In this document: positions 17,946-26,755 of the stretch, one piece after another
How positions within the stretch are numbered: position 1 is the first letter of the stretch
How the letters are laid out: every line of letters starts with the position of its first letter
Program-made: the position numbers and the translations under genes
DNA from: Candidatus Villigracilis propinquus
GTDB lineage: Bacteria > Chloroflexota > Anaerolineae > Anaerolineales > Villigracilaceae
NCBI GenBank assembly: GCA_016714565.1
Contig: JADKDM010000009.1
Span: forward strand, 1-64,000
Direction of reading: 5' to 3'
DNA length: 64,000 bases
Notes under the pieces: generated by a model
Told to the model about the DNA's origin: nothing
Seen by the model: only the letters and a program-made list of their open reading frames with translations
Database searches by the model: none

Positions 17946-18607
17946 TTTTCTCTTCTCTTCATCAGAAAATCTGTAATTTCAAAATCCAGTTCTTCGTCAA
18001 TGTCCCATGCTTCGTCGGCGTCGATCTCGAACATGAGCGGCTTGTCGCCAATGCGGTGATGTTTGCGTGCCAAATTCTCGCGGGTGAAAAGATACAGGCA
18101 GGAATTTTCTTCGTACACAGGCGGCAGGTCTTGAGTCTGGATCAATTCCAGCGGGTTGTGATTGATGGCGCGTCCATCCTGAAAATACAATCGCGTTTGC
18201 AAACGGGTTACAGAGAACAGGGAATCGTATTTTGGATATTCGGCAAAAAACTGTTGAATGCCTTGCGAGATCGTCTCAGCCTTCAACAACGGATTCGTGG
18301 AATGGGTCTGCAAATAAAACTCTGCATCCACCTGCGCGGTGTCATGCAGAAGAATCTCGTTCATGGGAACATCGTCAGCGCGGAGATGCTCGGGGCGTTG
18401 AATCAGCTTCACGGTAGGAAAGAGGCGGCGCACTCCATCCATCACAGGCTCGGAGTCAGTATCCACCATCACCGTTTCAATTTCCGGCACGGCGAGCAGC
18501 GTCTCAACGATATGATGAAAAAGGGGCTTGCCCGCGAGCGGGCGATAATTTTTGCCAGGCACACGCTGGCTGTGGTGGCGCATGGGGACAAGGGCGGCTA
18601 GTTTCAT
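17942..18607 (-). CDS. Acylneuraminate cytidylyltransferase family protein
   Basis: This is a nucleotidyltransferase of about 221 residues. It opens LAALVPMRHHSQRVPGKNYRPLAGKPL, the CMP-sugar synthetase pattern with the nucleotide-binding R-x-x-S-x-R-x-x-x-K region. DTDSE and QTHSTNPLL follow, as in NeuA-like enzymes. It would activate a nonulosonate or Kdo-like acid with CTP. A longer start at 18667 is open, but ATG at 18607 has AGGGG before it and aligns with the family start. It is coupled to the membrane-anchored sulfatase-superfamily gene by a four-base overlap. Confidence 0.87.
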   Translation of the reverse strand: MKLAALVPMRHHSQRVPGKNYRPLAGKPLFHHIVETLLAVPEIETVMVDTDSEPVMDGVRRLFPTVKLIQRPEHLRADDVPMNEILLHDTAQVDAEFYLQTHSTNPLLKAETISQGIQQFFAEYPKYDSLFSVTRLQTRLYFQDGRAINHNPLELIQTQDLPPVYEENSCLYLFTRENLARKHHRIGDKPLMFEIDADEAWDIDEELDFEITDFLMKRREK

Positions 18608-18642
18608 GGCCCCTATTTTATCCCCATAATTGGCACTGCGTC

Positions 18643-19470
18643 TTACAACTTCAAAGACATTTGCCACTGCGAAAGAGTCTCGCGTGTCATGCCAACCTGT
18701 TCAAAAATGATGCCCATCTCTTCGGGGAAGATCGGGGAAACGTGCCAGACCTTATTTGGGAATCGCGCAAAGAGCGCGCGCATCAACACCGCGCTAAGGC
18801 CTGCTCCACGGGAACGGGCTTTTACCAACACTGACGAGATGGACACGTCCAACGCTTCAGGGTTGCTGATGAGACAATAAGCATCGTTCAAGCGGAAGGC
18901 ACGCGAAGGCGGCGTGTGATGCGCAATGGTGGGGCCAGAAAGCTGCCAGGGAAGGTCTTTTAATCCGTGATGCGTAACCTGACGTGCCAGATCACGAATA
19001 TCTATTTCTTCGAGTTCCTCTTCCGATTCAATTGGCGGATTTTCAAGTTTATATCCCACCAACCTGCGGATTTTTGTGAAGCCAACTTTTTCGTATAATT
19101 TCACACCCGCTGTATTTTGCTCAATGACTTCCACAAGCATTTCCTTTTCGCCGCGTACTTGTGCTTCTACAATGAGCTGCTGCATGGCCCATGTGCCCGT
19201 GCCGCCATTCCGCGCCGTGGACACGATGCCCATCGCTGCGAGTCGACTCGTCCAACCGCGGCGTGCAATGAGTGCCAACCCAGACGGCTCATCATCTTTC
19301 ATGATCACGCGGCTGGCAGTGAGATCAACGCCATCACGGCGAAGCATGGTAAGCAGAATAACATCTGTGATATTGACGGGGACAAAATAGCCTTCAAAAC
19401 TGCGCGTCATTAATTCGGCGAGTTGGGGAATGGTGAATTCATTTGCGGGCTTGAGGGAGAGAGGTGACAT
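18643..19470 (-). CDS. GNAT-family N-acetyltransferase
   Basis: The 275-residue protein has a GNAT domain with GIVSTARNGGTGTWAMQQLI near residues 80-100, an acetyl-CoA loop variant of the Q/R-x-x-G-x-G/A type. YEKVGFTKIRRLVGYKL follows, the typical C-terminal beta strand. A second, weaker GNAT-like half (SRGAGLSAVLMRALFARF) follows near residue 225, so it may be a tandem GNAT. It would acetylate an amine of a sugar or small molecule. It lies three bases from the GT2 gene and 35 from the cytidylyltransferase. Confidence 0.83.
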   Translation of the reverse strand: MSPLSLKPANEFTIPQLAELMTRSFEGYFVPVNITDVILLTMLRRDGVDLTASRVIMKDDEPSGLALIARRGWTSRLAAMGIVSTARNGGTGTWAMQQLIVEAQVRGEKEMLVEVIEQNTAGVKLYEKVGFTKIRRLVGYKLENPPIESEEELEEIDIRDLARQVTHHGLKDLPWQLSGPTIAHHTPPSRAFRLNDAYCLISNPEALDVSISSVLVKARSRGAGLSAVLMRALFARFPNKVWHVSPIFPEEMGIIFEQVGMTRETLSQWQMSLKL

Positions 19471-19472
19471 AG

Positions 19473-20432
19473 TTATTTATTATACCGAATCGGCTCTACA
19501 TCCCTTTTTCTTTCATCTTTCTTCTTTCTTTCCCGCGCATAATAAAATGTCTCGCGCAACTGCGGCGTGATGAGGCTCGTCTCGCGGTGCCCCATGCGTG
19601 TGCCGTGAAATTGCATATACCGAAACCAAAAGATGGATGAAATATTTTTCAACAGCACACCTCCACGTGCGGCGTGCCAGAGATCGCTCAAAATATTAGT
19701 GATGGTCAAGCGCAGGAAATCGTAAACGTTGAAATTTGACTCTGGATAGATTCGCCGTAAGGCCATTGCTTCACGGCGGTAGCGGTTATACACTCCGTGC
19801 GGCGTTTCGTTGTGGATGTGGATGATCTCGGCTTCGGCGGCGTAGGCAATTTTGTGTCCCTGCGCCTTGGCCCACTTTGCCCACTCAAGGTCTTCGAGGC
19901 CCGTCAGCGTTTCGTCGTAGGGATGTTGCTCCCACAAGGTTTTACGAATGGCAGCGTTGGCATTGTTGCAAAATGCAGTGGCCTGGTTTGGGTTGCTTAC
20001 ATCGGGATACCATTGGTGAAAGATCTGATGTTCGGAATATTTCGAGCCTTCATATCCGCGCTGTTTGCCGTAGGTGAGAGCCACCTGCTCATCCTGAAAT
20101 GGACGCAGCAAAGTCTCCAGCCAATCGGGATAGACGGGATAAACATGCGCGCTGGCAATGACGACGGACTCGCGCTTCGCTGCTTTAATCCCGTAGTTGA
20201 GCGAACGCCCAAACGTAAACTCCGCTGACGGGATTATGACCACCCGTGCGCCGTACGCTTCGGCAATGGCAACGGTTGAGTCTGTGGAGCCTGAATCCAC
20301 GAGGATGACGTCCACATCTTTGACGGTCTGCTGTTTGATGCCTTCGAGCAGGCGTCCGATATATTTATCCTCGTTATAGGCACGGATGATTAGAGAACAG
20401 GAGATTGGGAATTGGGAGTCGGGAGTCGTCAT
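19473..20432 (-). CDS. GT2 family glycosyltransferase
   Basis: This 319-residue GT-A enzyme has SCSLIIRAYNEDKYIGRLL, then VILVDSGSTDSTV, and ASAHVYPV in place of the usual DxD. TGLEDLEWAKWAKAQGHKI is the family ED motif near residue 190. The first nine codons are written in 7-bp repeat units (see 20401-20430). The start overlaps the four-helix-bundle gene by four bases. The donor is unknown. Confidence 0.88.
   Translation of the reverse strand: MTTPDSQFPISCSLIIRAYNEDKYIGRLLEGIKQQTVKDVDVILVDSGSTDSTVAIAEAYGARVVIIPSAEFTFGRSLNYGIKAAKRESVVIASAHVYPVYPDWLETLLRPFQDEQVALTYGKQRGYEGSKYSEHQIFHQWYPDVSNPNQATAFCNNANAAIRKTLWEQHPYDETLTGLEDLEWAKWAKAQGHKIAYAAEAEIIHIHNETPHGVYNRYRREAMALRRIYPESNFNVYDFLRLTITNILSDLWHAARGGVLLKNISSIFWFRYMQFHGTRMGHRETSLITPQLRETFYYARERKKKDERKRDVEPIRYNK
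20401..20430. repeat. Heptanucleotide repeat inside the start of a GT2 gene
   Basis: Four units with a 7-bp period are visible: GAGATTG, GGAATTG, GGAGTCG and GGAGTCG (20401-20428). They encode the N-terminal residues after the start codon of the GT2 gene at 20432. Confidence 0.7.
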
Positions 20433-20890
20433 TCGACAGCGATGGAGTCTTCAGAAGAATTAATATCGTAAGAAACAATATCTTCACGAATGGAGTGATT
20501 GGCTCCTGGTTCATTTTGGCCTTGTTTACTACGCTTCAAATAGCCAATGTAACCGTTAATTAACTGAGTCAATTTCTCTCCGTCCTGCTCCAGCGAGTCG
20601 AAAACAGGCTTAGGGAGGTATTTCAGCTCACAGCACAATACAAGATGGCTTAAGGTTTCCTCCAGCGAGCCTCGCGCGATGTAACAAAACCTAATAATTT
20701 CCTGATAATAAAATCTTCCATACCCCTCTGCAATGTTCGCGGGAATGCTGCTTGAAGATCTTCGTAATTGCTGACTAAGATTCCATTTCTCTTCAGAAGG
20801 CAGTAACGGCAAGACCTCACGATAAACACGCAGAGAAAATTCTTTTGCTCTTTTCCAAACCTCAAGAGTCTCCAGGCTTTTTATACTCAT
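20429..20890 (-). CDS. Four-helix-bundle protein (23S rRNA intervening-sequence / Avd-like family)
   Basis: This 153-residue all-helical protein opens SLETLEVWKRAKEFSLRVY and has LRRSSSSIPANIAEGYGR near residue 45, followed by SLEETLSHLVLC. This is the TIGR02436 four-helix bundle signature. Family members occur in 23S rRNA intervening sequences and as accessory proteins (Avd) of diversity-generating retroelements. No rRNA or reverse transcriptase is in this window. The gene overlaps the GT2 gene by four bases, so it is expressed with it. The role here is unknown. Confidence 0.88.
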   Translation of the reverse strand: MSIKSLETLEVWKRAKEFSLRVYREVLPLLPSEEKWNLSQQLRRSSSSIPANIAEGYGRFYYQEIIRFCYIARGSLEETLSHLVLCCELKYLPKPVFDSLEQDGEKLTQLINGYIGYLKRSKQGQNEPGANHSIREDIVSYDINSSEDSIAVE

Positions 20891-20902
20891 TGAGACCTCA
20901 CA

Positions 20903-20937
20903 CCCATTCCCAAATCCCGATTCCCACCATTACCAAT
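20903..20937. repeat. Heptanucleotide repeat between two minus-strand genes
   Basis: Five units with a 7-bp period fill the gap and run into the stop region of the sulfotransferase gene: CCCATTC, CCAAATC, CCGATTC, CCACCAT, TACCAAT. Confidence 0.65.
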
Positions 20938-21787
20938 CATTATCCTTCTCATATCCCAACTTCACCAATATATCTCCAGCTACATCCTTGAACGCCTTTT
21001 TATGCTCATCAGTGAAATGCTTTCGCCATTCGCCAGTTTTACCGGAGCGGAAGGTCGGGGACTTTTTCGGGTTGATGGATGATTCGATGGAATCCAGAAT
21101 CAGCTGTCGGGTCGTCTGAAGCGGAACGCGGTTCAGGAGATGATCCATGATGTGGGTCAATGTGGCGGTGCGGTCGTGGATCAAATCTTCGAATTTAATC
21201 TTCATTACGGAGGGCTGATCAAGCCAGCCGCTGTACGCGTGAAAGCGTGAGCCGATGTCTAAAAATTCCAATTCAGCATTGGGGCGCCCCAGGATGCTGG
21301 TTTTCAAGCGGGCGTTGAAATCTGGCAGGGATTTGAAGTAAGCATGCTGAACGTGATTTGGCTCCATATCCGTGACGTAAAACACATGCGACACGACAAT
21401 ATCGCGCGGGTCACGATAGATAAAATATGGTACAAAGGCAGGTGTGCAAACCACATCCACAACTTCTGGCAGTGAAAAAAGATGCGAGGAGGCAATATCA
21501 CGCGGACGCAAAGAGTTCAGCCAGGCGAGTGCTTCATCCGCGCCGAGTTTGCGGCCTGTCTCACCTTCATAATTGGCGAACAGGGACGCAATTCGCAGAG
21601 AGAACGGCGCAACCTTTGAAAAGCCAAGCAGGATCTGGTCGAGCAGGTGCGTGCCGCTTTTCGGGAAGGATATACCGATCAAAATCGGCCAATTGTTTTG
21701 CGGTTTGGGAACAGAGGCAAAACGGGCAAGCTGGGCAAGTTTTTCGGTTTGATAGACGATCGGGCGGAGAGCTGATTTTAATGTCAT
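20930..21787 (-). CDS. PAPS-dependent sulfotransferase
   Basis: This is a sulfotransferase of about 285 residues. The 5'-phosphosulfate loop is FPKSGTHLLDQ, the 3'-phosphate motif is YRDPRDIVVSHVF, and the C-terminal PAPS motif is RSGKTGEWRKHFT. It transfers sulfate from PAPS to a hydroxyl or amine, here most likely on the surface glycan. The C-terminal 40 residues are nearly the same as those of the second sulfotransferase at 24819-25688, so they are paralogues. PAPS would come from the Sat/CysC fusion at 30501. The frame is open to a TTG at 21805; ATG at 21787 is preferred. Confidence 0.92.
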   Translation of the reverse strand: MTLKSALRPIVYQTEKLAQLARFASVPKPQNNWPILIGISFPKSGTHLLDQILLGFSKVAPFSLRIASLFANYEGETGRKLGADEALAWLNSLRPRDIASSHLFSLPEVVDVVCTPAFVPYFIYRDPRDIVVSHVFYVTDMEPNHVQHAYFKSLPDFNARLKTSILGRPNAELEFLDIGSRFHAYSGWLDQPSVMKIKFEDLIHDRTATLTHIMDHLLNRVPLQTTRQLILDSIESSINPKKSPTFRSGKTGEWRKHFTDEHKKAFKDVAGDILVKLGYEKDNDW

Positions 21788-21828
21788 ACGGGTATTTAAC
21801 CACAAATTTGCCGCCGATAGTGACGTAA

Positions 21829-22458
21829 ATGGAAGTTCAGGGTTATATTGCTGAGGATAAAATTTTGAAGACCACCATCTTTACCACCCCCATCATCAGT
21901 CATTTTTTGCGTTTTTTGAGCAATTCGATCATGCGTCTGGTCGGTTGGCGCGTAGAGGGGAAATTGCCAGACTTACCAAAATACATCATCATCGGAGCGC
22001 CTCACACCTCGAACTGGGACTTTTTGCTATTCCTGGGAGTGATCTTTCGTTTGAAAGCAGATGTGCGCTATATGGGCAAGGCAGAACTATTCCGCAACCC
22101 ATTCGGCTGGTTCTTTTACTGGTGCGGCGGCATCCCAGTAGACAGGAAAAAGTCCACCGGTTTGGTAGAGCAAATGGTGGAGGCCTGCAACAAATCAAAC
22201 AAGTTCATTCTCACCATCGCACCCGAAGGGACGCGGCACTACGTCAGCGAATGGAAGATGGGCTTTTATCACATCGCCAAATCCACCGGGATTCCACTGG
22301 TGATGGCGGCTGTAGACGGCAAGCATAAAACCATGCGTGTAGGGCAGGTCTTTCATCTCACTGAGAATATGGAAGCAGACCTAAAAACGATCAAGGGCTT
22401 TTTTGAGGGGTATGTGGGGGTCAACCCGAGGAAGAAGTATATTATGCTGCGAGATTAG
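21829..22458 (+). CDS. 1-acyl-glycerol-3-phosphate-type acyltransferase
   Basis: This 209-residue PlsC-superfamily acyltransferase has catalytic HTSNWD at residues 59-64 (HX4D). It also has FRNPFGWFFYWCGGIPVDR and the APEGTR block near residue 137. A hydrophobic stretch precedes the HX4D motif. It would acylate lysophosphatidate or a related lipid at the membrane. The gene is divergent from the sulfotransferase and is followed 22 bases later by the YhcH-like gene, so the two form a small + strand unit in an otherwise minus-strand region. Confidence 0.88.
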   Translation: MEVQGYIAEDKILKTTIFTTPIISHFLRFLSNSIMRLVGWRVEGKLPDLPKYIIIGAPHTSNWDFLLFLGVIFRLKADVRYMGKAELFRNPFGWFFYWCGGIPVDRKKSTGLVEQMVEACNKSNKFILTIAPEGTRHYVSEWKMGFYHIAKSTGIPLVMAAVDGKHKTMRVGQVFHLTENMEADLKTIKGFFEGYVGVNPRKKYIMLRD

Positions 22459-22480
22459 GAAATCACAAAACGAACAGAAC

Positions 22481-22930
22481 ATGATCATCGATAGAATCGA
22501 AAACGCTTCCCTCTATTATGAGGTACATACCAAATTCAAACTCGCATTTGGTTATATCGAATCAATCGATACAGCCACCATCCCTGCCGGAAAATATGAA
22601 ATCGACGGGACAGCCATGTACGCGCTGGTTCAAGAATACAACACAAAGTTGAAAGAGCAGGGGAGGTGGGAAGCGCATCGCCGATTTATTGATCTTCAAT
22701 ATATGGTTCAAGGCACGGAGGGCATGGGCTACTCCAACATCCATCACTTGCAGCAAGGTGAGTACGATGCAAGCAAGGATTTTCTTCCCTTATTTGGCGA
22801 AGGAGACCAGGTCGCTTTGAAGAGTGGAAGTTTTGTTCTGCTGCTGCCCGAAGATGCGCACATGCCGGGCATGGCAATTGGGGAGCCAGCACCCATCAAA
22901 AAAGTGGTTATTAAAATAGCAGTGGAATAA
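22481..22930 (+). CDS. YhcH/YjgK/YiaL family protein
   Basis: This 149-residue cupin-like protein of the DUF386 family has GTAMYALVQEYNTK, then WEAHRRFIDLQYMVQGTEGM, and FVLLLPEDAHMPGM with the metal-binding His and acidic residues. In enteric bacteria YhcH belongs to sialic acid catabolism. Its presence near nonulosonate synthesis genes fits a role with sialic-like sugars, though this is inference. The true start is ATG at 22481; the frame is open further back inside the acyltransferase gene. Confidence 0.9.
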   Translation: MIIDRIENASLYYEVHTKFKLAFGYIESIDTATIPAGKYEIDGTAMYALVQEYNTKLKEQGRWEAHRRFIDLQYMVQGTEGMGYSNIHHLQQGEYDASKDFLPLFGEGDQVALKSGSFVLLLPEDAHMPGMAIGEPAPIKKVVIKIAVE

Positions 22931-22941
22931 AAGCGTTACGC

Positions 22942-22956
22942 ACCGTTCCGAACGGT
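22942..22956. terminator. Small hairpin between convergent genes
   Basis: ACCGTTC and GAACGGT form a perfect seven-base inverted repeat around one base. Outer TTACGC and GCGTAA words extend the symmetry. It lies 11 bases after the stop of the YhcH-like gene, facing the convergent gene ending at 23015. No long T run follows, so a terminator role is tentative. Confidence 0.35.
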
Positions 22957-23014
22957 TGGGGTTAAAAACAAGCGTAAATTACAAGAACCTTCAGGACGTT
23001 CTGCGCTCCACTTT

Positions 23015-24673
23015 TTATTTATCTCTCAGCAGGAAATCCCCGCCATCCAAAATTCCTTCTTTAATCACCTGCACCGACTCGGACTTAATCAACTCATCCA
23101 ACGCAAACGACTTCAACCTCGTCTGCGTGGTGCGGACGGATGGCTCAAGAAACTCTCCAAACGGCAAAGATGTTTTATACAACTGATAATATAAAAATTT
23201 GCGCGCATTCCGCCTGAACTCAAGCGGGATGTCAATCGCATCCGCCGCCAAAAACTCTTTCATCTTTTGTCTTACTTCCTCAACCGTCTGCGGGAAGAAC
23301 ACCGTGGGATACTGCGTAAATCGCGCCCGTCCCGCGCACAAGACCGCCGCGCCCATGATGGACGCCTCCAAGCCAATCGTTGAGTTATAAACCATCACGA
23401 ACTTGGATTTTAAAATCAACTCATAGGAACTTAACGTCTCTTTCGGACCGATAAAAACCACATTCGCTTCTTTATCTGCGCTGCGGCTTGATACCCAACC
23501 TTCAACAGTTTCACGGCTGGATTTTCTAACCCGCGATTCATCAGGATGCGCGCGGATGACGAACAAGGTTTCAGGGTGTAAGCGAATTTCTTCCAAAGCC
23601 AAATCCAGCCAATCGAACATGTCTTCAAAGACCGTGTTCGCGTGCGGTTGACTGGTATCGAAGATCACATTTGTAAAGATGGGGACGATCTGCTTGAAGC
23701 CTGCCGCCTTCTTCAAAAAAGACTCATCGAGTCCTTTCATATCTGCCCAAAACTTGATGCCCGCCATCGTGAAGTCACCTTGAAAGCGCTTCGCAAGATA
23801 TGCGTCCAGTTTTGCATTTTGCTCATCGCTCATCTCAAAGGATTCAGGAATCGCGATCGGGTAGGCAGTCGCTTCGCCTTCGGTGAAATATGCCGTCGCG
23901 GGCTGCAAGCCCACTTCATGCGTGATGACACGCAGTCCGCGTTTGTGCGCCAAGTAGCGTGCAGTCGCTTCGGGGAAAAACTGCCCATTGAAAACCAGAA
24001 CAGCCCGAGGTTGAGTCTGATCGAGCAGCGCGTCAAACTTCCGCGCCACATTCCACGCCGATAAAATAAATTCCCTGAAAAGATAACGAGTCGATTCGTC
24101 TTCATTGAGATGGTGGACTCTCAGAGCCCATCTCAGCCCAGGCAGACATAACGCTCCGAGTGGAATTCCCTCCCAAACAAAACGCATCAACTTTTCGACG
24201 GGGAGACTGGTCAGTGCTTCGTTGAGTTTTTCATCACGCTGATAGTTGAACCAATCGGTGCGAGAGGCAGCAGCAACTTCAGTCGCTTTTTTGTGACGAC
24301 TGAAATCTTCACTACGTAAACCTTTATATAAAGTCTTCGACTGATACACACACGATCTACACGGCATTTCCTGATGCACATTATCGCGGTTGGCTCCAAG
24401 CACACAGCGGCTCATGCCAGCGTCACAAGCAAAATAAACTACAGGAATTCCCTGCAAGCGAAATGCCCACGACGTCAGCAAATGGAACCCGCTGTTCCAC
24501 GAAAGATCGTCAATGCCAGACGATGCTTTAAAGAAGATCACAGGCGCGCCGTTTGCCTGCGGCTCTTTGCGGGCTACTTCGCGTGCCGCAGATGCGATCT
24601 TGAGATTGTTGAGCCTGCGGACAAGTCCGCGCTTGATGCGTTGGGTGAAAAATTCAGAGAAACGGGAAGCCAT
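23015..24673 (-). CDS. Capsule-polysaccharide-biosynthesis-like GT-B protein (KpsS/KpsC-related)
   Basis: This 552-residue soluble protein has no signal peptide. A GT-B-like layout is visible: GAPVIFFKASSGIDDL and the cysteine-rich CVLGANRDN...CRSCVYQ region in the N-half. In the C-half are PRAVLVFNGQFFPE, FVIRAHPDESR, NVVFIGPKETLSSYELI and YNSTIGLEASIMG. The last block matches the donor-site pattern of Capsule_synth (KpsS/LipB) family transferases. It may add a Kdo-like or nonulosonate residue. Proteins at 36401 and 54203 have the same layout. Confidence 0.75.
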   Translation of the reverse strand: MASRFSEFFTQRIKRGLVRRLNNLKIASAAREVARKEPQANGAPVIFFKASSGIDDLSWNSGFHLLTSWAFRLQGIPVVYFACDAGMSRCVLGANRDNVHQEMPCRSCVYQSKTLYKGLRSEDFSRHKKATEVAAASRTDWFNYQRDEKLNEALTSLPVEKLMRFVWEGIPLGALCLPGLRWALRVHHLNEDESTRYLFREFILSAWNVARKFDALLDQTQPRAVLVFNGQFFPEATARYLAHKRGLRVITHEVGLQPATAYFTEGEATAYPIAIPESFEMSDEQNAKLDAYLAKRFQGDFTMAGIKFWADMKGLDESFLKKAAGFKQIVPIFTNVIFDTSQPHANTVFEDMFDWLDLALEEIRLHPETLFVIRAHPDESRVRKSSRETVEGWVSSRSADKEANVVFIGPKETLSSYELILKSKFVMVYNSTIGLEASIMGAAVLCAGRARFTQYPTVFFPQTVEEVRQKMKEFLAADAIDIPLEFRRNARKFLYYQLYKTSLPFGEFLEPSVRTTQTRLKSFALDELIKSESVQVIKEGILDGGDFLLRDK

Positions 24674-24769
24674 GCAATTCCTTATGTGTCAGTGAATGGG
24701 GAGAGCTTTGTAATTATAAGACATCTACAATGTCATTTTATGTATAAAATTTTCGCCTATTGGCAAGAT

Positions 24770-24799
24770 AAAAAATGGGACTGGAAGATTTCCAGTCCC
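24770..24799 (-). terminator. Rho-independent terminator after a sulfotransferase gene
   Basis: GGGACTGGAA and TTCCAGTCCC form a perfect ten-base stem with a three-base loop. On the minus strand it is followed by A and six T residues. It lies 20 bases after the stop at 24819 and separates the regulated sulfotransferase from the next gene. Confidence 0.88.
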
Positions 24800-24818
24800 G
24801 TTCACTTTTACAACGAAC

Positions 24819-25688
24819 TTACCAATCGTTGTTCTTTTCGTAACCCAGTTCCACCAGCAAATTCCCCGCCACATCCTTGAACATTTTCTTATGTTCTTCG
24901 GTGAAGTGACTGCGCCAGTCACCAGTACGCCCGCCGCGAAAGGTGTGAGACTTCTTCGGCTGAATGGCTTTTACCAAAATCGGAATGGCTTCACTGCGCG
25001 GGGTCGGGATTTTATACCCGGTGCTGCTTTCAATATAATCCAGCATACCGTTCAACGTGGACTCGCGATTGTTGATCAGGTCCTCAAAGCGCAGGCACAT
25101 CACATTGCCAGTATCGAGCCAGCGGAAGACGGCATCGTACCTGCCTCTTACACCAACCATACGCATACCGTCCCGGTCAATGCCATTGATGGCAATCTTC
25201 AATCTTGAGCCAAAATCAGGCAGGGAATTGTATAGCTCGTGCAGTTGATGCAGTGGATGCATATCGGTAGCGTAGAAAACATGCGAAACCAGTACATCGC
25301 GCGGATCGCGGTAATTAAAGAAATTAACGCGGCCCGGTTGGTTGAGGAAATTGAGATTCTCCGGCGTGGCTTCAATGTATCCCCAGCCAATGACGCCCCG
25401 GGGAATGGCTTTCAAGTCCGCGGTGATCTCCTCTTGTGATCGCTTTCCACCAAAATAACGGATGGTACGAATGGGCTCCGCTTGTGTATAAGCATACGGC
25501 ATGATCTGTGTAAAACCGTTTAACACCTGCAAGAGCAGATGTGATCCGCTCTTCGGCTTGGAATTGCCAAAAATGGGCGGGGCCTCGTTGAAAGTCAATC
25601 TCTTCCAGCGCCACATGGATTCCAAGGTCTTGCGCGCTGGGCGGGTTGTTTTGTTGTCAATTTTCTTTATGGCAGTTATCAAATTCAT
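24819..25688 (-). CDS. PAPS-dependent sulfotransferase
   Basis: This 289-residue sulfotransferase has the phosphosulfate loop SKPKSGSHLLLQV near residue 45, the 3'-phosphate motif YRDPRDVLVSHVFYA, and the C-terminal RGGRTGDWRSHFTEEHKK. It is a paralogue of the enzyme at 20930-21787. The gene stands alone: it has its own terminator (24770-24799) and its own promoter region. There the palindrome AATTCA-GTGAC-TGAATA at 25732-25748 lies 44 bases upstream of the ATG. AGGTG precedes the start. It probably adds sulfate to a specific glycan position under regulated conditions. Confidence 0.92.
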   Translation of the reverse strand: MNLITAIKKIDNKTTRPARKTLESMWRWKRLTFNEAPPIFGNSKPKSGSHLLLQVLNGFTQIMPYAYTQAEPIRTIRYFGGKRSQEEITADLKAIPRGVIGWGYIEATPENLNFLNQPGRVNFFNYRDPRDVLVSHVFYATDMHPLHQLHELYNSLPDFGSRLKIAINGIDRDGMRMVGVRGRYDAVFRWLDTGNVMCLRFEDLINNRESTLNGMLDYIESSTGYKIPTPRSEAIPILVKAIQPKKSHTFRGGRTGDWRSHFTEEHKKMFKDVAGNLLVELGYEKNNDW

Positions 25689-25731
25689 TGTTTCACCTGT
25701 GATGTCAAAAATATCAAATTTAGTATATCAT

Positions 25732-25748
25732 AATTCAGTGACTGAATA
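25732..25748. promoter_or_regulatory. Palindromic operator upstream of sulfotransferase
   Basis: AATTCA, GTGAC and TGAATA form the same inverted repeat as found in front of the winged-helix regulator (60794-60810). Fifteen or more consecutive bases are identical. Read on the minus strand, a TATACT -10-like box follows directly, so a bound protein would sit at or just above the -10. A similar site with a different centre lies at 32305. Confidence 0.7.
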
Positions 25749-25824
25749 TTGAATTTTTCCATCAGCGTTCTTATCCGCAAAACAAACCAGGTTATTCGTT
25801 TTTGCGGTCATCATTTCCCATTGA

Positions 25825-26697
25825 CTACACACGGCGGAGCTTCTTCATGGAACCCTTTTCGGATTCATACACCTTCTTCACGCCATCGCCCAGCCCAGCC
25901 TCGGTAACGCGGATGTATTTCACCAAGCGTTCAAAGCCGCCGGGCTCCACAGAGGCAGCCTGGTCACTGCCCCACATGGCACGATCCAATGTAATGTGGC
26001 GTTCAATGGATGTTGCACCGAGCGCAATGGCAACAGCCGAAGGCACGAGCCCCACCTCGTGACCTGAGTAACCGATCGGATTATTCGGGAACTCCTTGCG
26101 AAGCGTTTCGATCATTCTAAGATTCAACTCTTCAGGCTCACAGGGATAGGTGCTGGTGCAATGCATGATGACGAGGTTATTTTCACCAACGGCATTCACG
26201 CCATCATGGATCTGCGCCATCGTGGACATGCCTGTTGAAATGATAATGGGCTTGCCTGTCTTGCGGACATACTTCAAAAGATTGTGGTCTGTCAACGAAG
26301 CCGACGGCACTTTATAAGCGGGGGTGTCGAACTTCTCCATAAAATCAACAGAAGGTTCATCCCACACGGAGACCATCCAATCGATCTTCTTTTCCTTGCA
26401 ATAGCGGTCGATCTCGCGGTACTGCTCTTCGTTAAACTCGACCTTGTAGCGATAATCAAGATAGGTGATGTAACCCCAGGGTGTTTCGCGCATTTGCTTT
26501 TGCTGATCGAGCGGTGTACACACTTCGGGCGTGCGCTTCTGGAACTTCACCGCATCCGCACCTGCATGAGCGGCAGCATCGATAATTTTCTTTGCGACAT
26601 TCAGATCGCCATTGTGATTGATGCCCACTTCCGCGATCACATACGCGGGATGTCCATCACCCATCATACGGTTCCCAAATTTAATTTCACGAGCCAT
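25825..26697 (-). CDS. N-acetylneuraminate synthase family protein without SAF domain
   Basis: This 290-residue TIM-barrel enzyme of the NeuB family has AYVIAEVGINHNGDLNVAKK, then AVKFQKRTPEVCTP, the PSASLTDHNLLKYV region and IISTGMSTMAQI. The metal-binding HCTSTYPC and GYSGHEVG are also present. The family condenses phosphoenolpyruvate with an N-acetylated hexose to make nonulosonates. Normal NeuB has a C-terminal antifreeze-like (SAF) domain, which is absent here. The neighbours are a cytidylyltransferase-HAD fusion and a PtmA-like dehydrogenase, so this is a sialic- or legionaminic-like pathway. Start ATG 26697 has AAGGAG upstream. Confidence 0.9.
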   Translation of the reverse strand: MAREIKFGNRMMGDGHPAYVIAEVGINHNGDLNVAKKIIDAAAHAGADAVKFQKRTPEVCTPLDQQKQMRETPWGYITYLDYRYKVEFNEEQYREIDRYCKEKKIDWMVSVWDEPSVDFMEKFDTPAYKVPSASLTDHNLLKYVRKTGKPIIISTGMSTMAQIHDGVNAVGENNLVIMHCTSTYPCEPEELNLRMIETLRKEFPNNPIGYSGHEVGLVPSAVAIALGATSIERHITLDRAMWGSDQAASVEPGGFERLVKYIRVTEAGLGDGVKKVYESEKGSMKKLRRV

Positions 26698-26713
26698 TTT
26701 TTCTCCTTAAGGT

Positions 26714-26755
26714 TTACGCATTACAGAATACGTAATACGTGATTCGTTATTCATC
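26714..26755. repeat. Heptanucleotide repeat in the NeuB-NeuA gap
   Basis: Six units of 7 bp fill the gap and extend over the stop codon of the cytidylyltransferase: TTACGCA, TTACAGA, ATACGTA, ATACGTG, ATTCGTT, ATTCATC. Confidence 0.7.
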
